64,000 nt of DNA, from positions 17,484,428 to 17,548,427 of the forward strand of contig NC_059480.1 of the NCBI RefSeq assembly GCF_018139145.2. Direction: 5' to 3'. Below, piece by piece: positions 59,423 to 64,000 of the stretch (positions within the stretch are counted from its first letter, which is position 1; the number at the start of each line of letters is the position of its first letter). A program made the position numbers and the translations under genes. The stretch is from Gymnogyps californianus (taxonomy: Eukaryota > Chordata > Aves > Accipitriformes > Cathartidae). Under the pieces are notes generated by a model, which did not search any database, was not told where the DNA came from, and was given only the letters and a program-made list of their open reading frames with translations.

Positions 59423-61464
59423 GTGATTGCTGCTTCTATTGCCGCGGCCGATTTTACCCTTTAATTCTCTCTCGCTTGCTCGCTCGCTCTCTTTTTTTTT
59501 TTTTCTCCTCTCCTCTCCATTTTTTTTTTTTTTTTTTTTTTCCCTCCTCTTTCCCTCCCTGCCCCGCTCCGACGCCTGGCGCGGAGCCGCCTCTATATAT
59601 TTCTACTCTTTTTTTTTTTTTTTTTTTCCCCCTCTTTCCTTCCCCCCCTTTCCCGCGGCAGGTGCCCTGACAGCCCTTTAATATATATATGTTTTTAATT
59701 ATCTCCTAAATTTAAATTTTTTTTTCCTGCTTCATATATTTATTTAATTCCCCCACACACACATCCCCCCCTCTTTCCTTGCCCGCTGTCAGGCGAGAAA
59801 AATAGGGGTGCCTGCATGTCTTAACGCTGGGAGCGTGTATGGGGGGGGGGGGGGAGGTCTCCCTTCGCCGTCCTCTCCCGGGGATTATCGGTTATCTGGG
59901 ATTATTGGCTTTCCCGCACGCGTGACGGCCGGGTGGGGACGGGGAGGACGGCGGCGGCTCCTCTCTGCACCTGCAGCCGCCCCGCGGGCGCAGGACGGCG
60001 GCGAGCGCGGCTGCCGGCCGCCGAGCTTGTGGCGTTTTGCGTGACTCGGGGTCGGCTCCCAATGGCTGGATCCCTCGGTCGGGTGTGTTATTTTTCTTCC
60101 CCCCCCCCTTTTTTTTTTCCCCCCCTTCTCCTTATTTGATCTTTTTTGTGTGTGTGTTGTGTCGCTGTTGTCGTTGCGGGGCTGGCGGCAGCGCGGGGGC
60201 TCGGCGGCACCGGGCACCGCCGCTCCGGCCTTTCCGCATCATTTTCCCTCCCCCCTCTCTATTTTTATTATTATATCATTATTATTGCTATTCCGTCCCC
60301 GATGGAACCGCGAAACGGCTGGTGTGTTTTGCAACCTGTGGCGGGGCTGCGCCGTGATCTGTCGAGCCCCGGGCTAAGAGCGGGCGGTGATGGAGAAGAC
60401 TTGCGGCATTTCTCTGCCCGGGGAAGGGGGGAGCCCGCGGGGAGGCTCGGCCGTCGCCGGCTGCCGGCCCCGGAGCACCGCGGAGCGGCGGCCCGGGGCG
60501 GGGGGGAACGGCGCTCGTCTCGACGGTGTGTGCCGGGGCGGCCGCGACGGGCTTTTCTCGGCTGGAAAATAAAACGCGATGCAAAGCTCGGGAAGAGGGA
60601 GGGGGGGGGAAAGTGTATGGAGCAACTCTGAATATTACGCGCAGGGCTCAAAATAATAATAATAATAACAACCCCCGCGGGGAGGAGAGGGGGTCCTCCG
60701 CCGGGAGGAGGGCGGCCGGCGGGGGGGGAAGTGGGGTGCAGCCGTGCAAGGGATGGGGTCCCGGGTGCGGTGCGGGGGGAGCCCCCCGGTGCGCCCGTCG
60801 CAGCCCTTCCCCTGTGTTTACTACCGCGGCGGACTTGGCGCGGCGACAGGCGCTCGTAAATCTGCCGCCGGCAGCCGCGGGGCTGGCCCCCGGCCACACG
60901 CTATTCCTGGAGCGAGCGGCGCGGCCGGCCGCGGAGAGCCGCGCAACCCCCGCGCACCGCGCCCGGCTCGCGCCGCTGCGCCCCCCCCAGCCTCCCTCCG
61001 GCTCCCTAAAAAAAAAAAACTAAAAGCGGGTGGGGGAAGGGAGAAGACTTTTTTTTTTTTTGTTAAGTGTGTGTTTTTGTGTGTGTAGATATATTATTTT
61101 TTTTTAACCCCCTCCTTAAAAAAAAAAAAGAAGCAAAACAAAACTGAAAAAGCCCAACTTTGTTATGAAAACTTTCGTGGTCGGGCGGCAGCGACCTCTC
61201 CCGGCCGCCCCCCTCCCCCCCCCGGCCCTCTGCGTCGCCATTCTGCCCCCCCCAACCCCCCCCGCCTTTAATTTGCAAAGTCACAGTATGAAATGTTATG
61301 AAATCGCCTCTTGGGAAGCAGGAAAACAGAAAGCAAGGCGTTTGTTTAGAAAAATCTGCGGCGGCCTCTCAGATGTGCCTAAAAAGCTGCCTTTGACCCC
61401 CCTGTTGCATTTCCAGGGAAGAGGCAAATCTGGGCTTAAAATCATGAGTCAAAAACAACAAAAA

Positions 61465-61660
61465 CAAACCCGGCCCGGATTAGTTTTTTCCACTGACTTC
61501 AGTAGGCACAGGATCGGTGCGAAGGGAGGCTGGGGCCAGACGGATGAGGCTCAGCAAGAAGCGCTGCGTTGGTCCAACGTCTCTCTCTGGGGCCAAATTC
61601 GTACCTGCGCCAGTGGAAGTGTCAGCAGGGCCGGGTATGGGATCAGGCCCTCATTCGATC
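61465..61660. repeat. Fragments of the palindromic sauropsid repeat family
   Basis: TTTTCCACTGACTTCAGTAG near 61,486 is followed by GCACAGGATCGG, and GGGGCCAAATTCGTACC near 61,590 by GGGATCAGGCCCTC near 61,640. These words (GACTTCAGTGG, GGCCAAATTC, ATCAGGCCC) recur in palindromic repeat relics of turtles, crocodilians and birds and also occur at 1.6, 5.3 and 10.2 kb here. Boundaries are uncertain because the two halves are separated by unrelated-looking sequence. Confidence 0.5.
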
Positions 61661-62514
61661 TGGGGATGCTTATTGATTCCTCTCCTGAGGTTTTAAATGC
61701 TTTAAAAATTATTATTTGCCATATTGTTTCAAAGGTTTAAAGGATAAGTGCTTTAAGAGCAAGTACAGGCTTCTTCCTGCAGTCCTGGGGGGGTTACAGT
61801 TCAAAAATTGCTTTAAAAATATTTTAGGGGAAACCTCTCGTTATATATACATGGAGAGGCAGAACCTGAGGTTCTGTTGCTTCCTCCTAACGATAGGGTC
61901 ACAGGTTTAAAAACTTACGGTATAGATGGCAATTTTTGCCTCATGAAACAAATCATCAAGCCATTAAAATATTCAAAGGGTGTCTAGCAATTTTCCAGAA
62001 GAATGGATTATTACATTGTTCCAGTAAGAAAAGACTTCATCTCTGAGCGTTCAATTTTGACTGGCAAAACAGATCAAAGATCTCTTGGGATGCATTTCAA
62101 TTCCAATTTCCAATCCCCCTCAGTTCTGACTGTCTGAGTCAATATTGGGAGAGGAAGTGGAGGTTAACTGGTTAGTTATTATTGCGAAGGAAGAAGTCGG
62201 AATGAGAAGTGATTCTTACAAATCCCACCCCCAAAAAAAGAAAAAAAAAATAGTCAAAAGTCTTTATGATACTTTTCAGACATCCCTGTTTGCAGCACTG
62301 GGAGGACTTCAGCCTGCTGTCTGATGAGACAAAAATAAACCTAGCAGAAACATTAAGTTTTTCAAAACAAGGCTGGAAAAGCTCATAAAAATAATGTTGC
62401 TCAGACGCGTTTTAAGAGAAACAGAATTACATCGACAAAATTACATGTTTTCCAGGTTTGGTTGGGGTGTTTTATTTTCCAAGGGGAAAAATTGCTCCTG
62501 CAGCAAAGCTAACT

Positions 62515-62530
62515 GGTGCCATCTAGTGTC
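62515..62530 (+). promoter_or_regulatory. Possible CTCF-like site in BCL6 intron 1
   Basis: GGTGCCATCTAGTGTC resembles the degenerate CTCF core that reads GCGCC(C/A)(C/T)CTAGTGGC on this strand. It is an imperfect match judged by eye. CTCF is reported to act at human BCL6 intron 1, which makes the position, about 3.1 kb after the donor, worth noting. Without a weight-matrix score or binding data this is a candidate only. Confidence 0.3.
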
Positions 62531-64000
62531 ATGTCTTCTCCCTCCTCCCCGGCCAGGGCAGGGGCTGCCGGGGCCGGGAGCCTCGGGAGAGTGGGAACAT
62601 GTTTATTAACTACTCGTTTAAAAAAAGAAAAAAAAAAAATGCTTGCCAGCTAGGAGGAAGGTGGCAGAGGAAACTCTGGATGCCACTGAACTTACTTAAG
62701 GAGCCTAATTGGAAACAACCGAGTGCTTATTAAAGTCACTGACATTTCCATATGGAGTTCTCTCTGGTCTGGTCATGAAATCACATGTGAAAATCTTTCC
62801 GAGTTGTGGTGTTAATCTGCCCTTGAATTTCTACCTAATTTAGGACGTATTGTAAAGCTATGCTTTTTTCCTTTTCTTTTTTCCTTTTTTTTGGAGGGGA
62901 AAGCTTTCAGCCCCCGATGGCAGCAGCCTAATATTTGTAGGAATGGTGTTCGGGGTTTTTTTTTAGTAAACAGTAGTGTTGTCCTCAAGAACCCATTACA
63001 AATACAGGTGGCGAAACTTTGTGAGGCAGTCCTGTGTTGTAGGAGCAGGGGTGGGTGTCCTCTCATTTTATGTGAATACGCCATTAAAAAGAAAATCATG
63101 TTACAAAGTCTATAGGTGAGTAAAATGAAGCTCTAACCAGCAGATGCATTTCTCAGTGTGCAGCTTATGTACCTTCACGTATTTATGGTGTTGAGGTTGA
63201 AGAACCATTTCACACCCGTTTTAGTCCATGTGCTTAAATATTTGGGCTGTGAACTCCACACAAAGAGCTTTTACTATTTCAGTTGGAGTCTGAAATGTTG
63301 TTTTCAGGTTTCTGAGAAGTTTGTAAAATCTAAATTTGGTGAAAAGCTGCCTGCGTGCTCATAACCTCTTGTTCCATTTTATAGTAGCATGGGAGTCTAT
63401 AAACGGGAGCCCTGTATGCCGAGTGCCTGTATTCTTTTCTACATCTATTTTTAAACCATTCTTCTGTTTGGCAAAAAGTGACACTTGGTTTCCATGTTTA
63501 CAGCAGGCACTGGCAAACCTCAGGAGTTCACAGTTTGCAGTTTGGTTAGATGAGTATCCAAAAGTCAGCATCTGACCAGTAAACTCCTTGAGACTGCAAA
63601 TTTAGACTGCAAATGTAGTCCTCCCTGCATTTTTTCTTTTTTTTTTTTTTTTAAATCCATGCTAGATCTTGCGTGTTCCCATTGCTGCAGGACACTGGCA
63701 GCCAAAAGACGCACACCCCTAAATCAGAGCAAGTGTGTAGTCTTCAGGATTGCTTTAAAACCCCAGTAATCTCAGTGGAGCTTTACATCTAAAACACAGG
63801 GAGAGCTAAGGGCGTTGGAAGAGGGGAGAAGTTTTGGGGCTATGTTGTTTTCCTCCCCCTCTTTCTCCTGGTCAGCGTGCTGCCTTTGGGCTGCATACCG
63901 GGTACCCATGAGGAATGTGGGACCCTTGTTTACAGAGGAGAGAGTTTGGGACAAGCACACTGCAGGACAGTGGCTCCTGAAGAACATGTCCTGTAGGTCC

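Larger units (their letters stand above)
58780..61280. promoter_or_regulatory. BCL6: CpG island spanning the BCL6 promoter, exon 1 and start of intron 1
   Basis: Base composition changes abruptly near 58,800 from AT-rich, homopolymer-laden DNA to very GC- and CpG-rich DNA, and returns to AT-rich DNA after about 61,280. CGCG, CCGCGG and GGCGCG words are frequent. Candidate promoter elements just upstream of exon 1 are a CACGTCAC half-CRE at 59,051-59,058, a CACGTGAC E-box at 59,075-59,082 and an inverted CCAAT box (CCATTGG) at 59,100-59,106. No convincing TATA box was seen, which fits a CpG-island promoter with dispersed starts. Initiation probably lies between about 59,000 and 59,300 (inference). 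The region is interrupted by long T tracts at 59,492-59,504, 59,520-59,541 and 59,609-59,627. Divergent antisense initiation is possible but untested. Confidence 0.8.
59423..64000 (+). other. BCL6: BCL6 intron 1, 5' part
   Basis: This runs from the exon 1 donor to the window edge. It starts with a pyrimidine-rich stretch containing T runs of 13, 22 and 19 (59,463-59,660), then CpG-island sequence to about 61,280 with (AAT)n at 60,653-60,667, then ordinary AT-rich DNA. I found no match to the human exon 2 leader and no convincing coding exon. In human BCL6 the corresponding first 2 kb after the promoter is the target of somatic hypermutation and translocation in germinal-centre B cells, and intron 1 carries IRF4- and CTCF-dependent control. 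None of this is shown for the present species. Repeat-like fragments occur at 61,465-61,660 and a possible CTCF word at 62,515-62,530. Confidence 0.75.

Noticed and set aside
59383..59670. Plus-strand frame rich in Phe/Ser after exon 1
   Set aside because: It reads through the splice donor into T tracts of intron 1. Only the ATG at 59,389 within exon 1 is of interest.
1..64000. CRISPR array, integron, prophage, bacterial operon or endogenous retrovirus
   Set aside because: No regularly spaced repeats, ribosome-binding sites, integrase or gag/pol/env-like frames or paired long terminal repeats were seen; all signals are those of vertebrate intergenic DNA.
59423..64000. BCL6 exon 2 inside the window
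   Set aside because: I looked for the human exon 2 leader words (AGCAAAATTTTGGACTGTG and ATGGCC after GACAAA) and saw no match before the window end.

Overview
This is vertebrate nuclear DNA, most likely from a bird or another sauropsid. Several CR1-type LINE remnants are present, together with MIR-like SINE relics and a palindromic repeat family carrying CCTGG(T/A)GTAA and GACTTCAGTGG words. I associate that mix with birds, crocodilians and turtles. The low repeat load and absence of recent full-length elements point to a bird. No bacterial gene organisation, CRISPR array, phage or plasmid feature was seen. None of the many open reading frames looks like a conserved coding exon.

The window is anchored by one recognisable gene. 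At about 59,310-59,422 on the + strand lies a block that, from memory, closely matches the 3' part of human BCL6 exon 1 (5' untranslated). It carries a cluster of four TTCN3GAA sites, the BCL6/STAT-type motif through which BCL6 is known to repress itself, and ends in a splice donor at 59,423. It sits in a CpG island of about 2.5 kb (58,780-61,280) with an E-box, a CCATTGG box and a striking 55-bp-stem inverted repeat. From 59,423 to the window end is the 5' part of BCL6 intron 1. Exon 2 and the coding exons, which encode a BTB/POZ zinc-finger repressor, lie beyond the right edge.

Positions 1 to about 58,780 are upstream, non-coding DNA. By synteny in other amniotes (inference) this is the BCL6-LPP intergenic interval, which in mammals carries B-cell enhancers. 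It holds degraded CR1 copies (about 4.6, 8.3-9.1, 26.7-27.1, 29.2-29.6, 31.7-31.9 and perhaps 43.9-44.1 kb) and another LINE 3' ORF fragment (12.0-12.5 kb). It also holds two MIR-like SINEs (17.7 and 49.3 kb), palindromic repeats (1.6, 5.3, 10.2 kb and fragments elsewhere), microsatellites, a small CpG-rich patch (35.1-35.9 kb), an AT-rich block (51.7-53.3 kb) and a GC-rich shoulder (54-57.9 kb). Regulatory calls rest on sequence words and gene context only; no alignment or chromatin data could be used.
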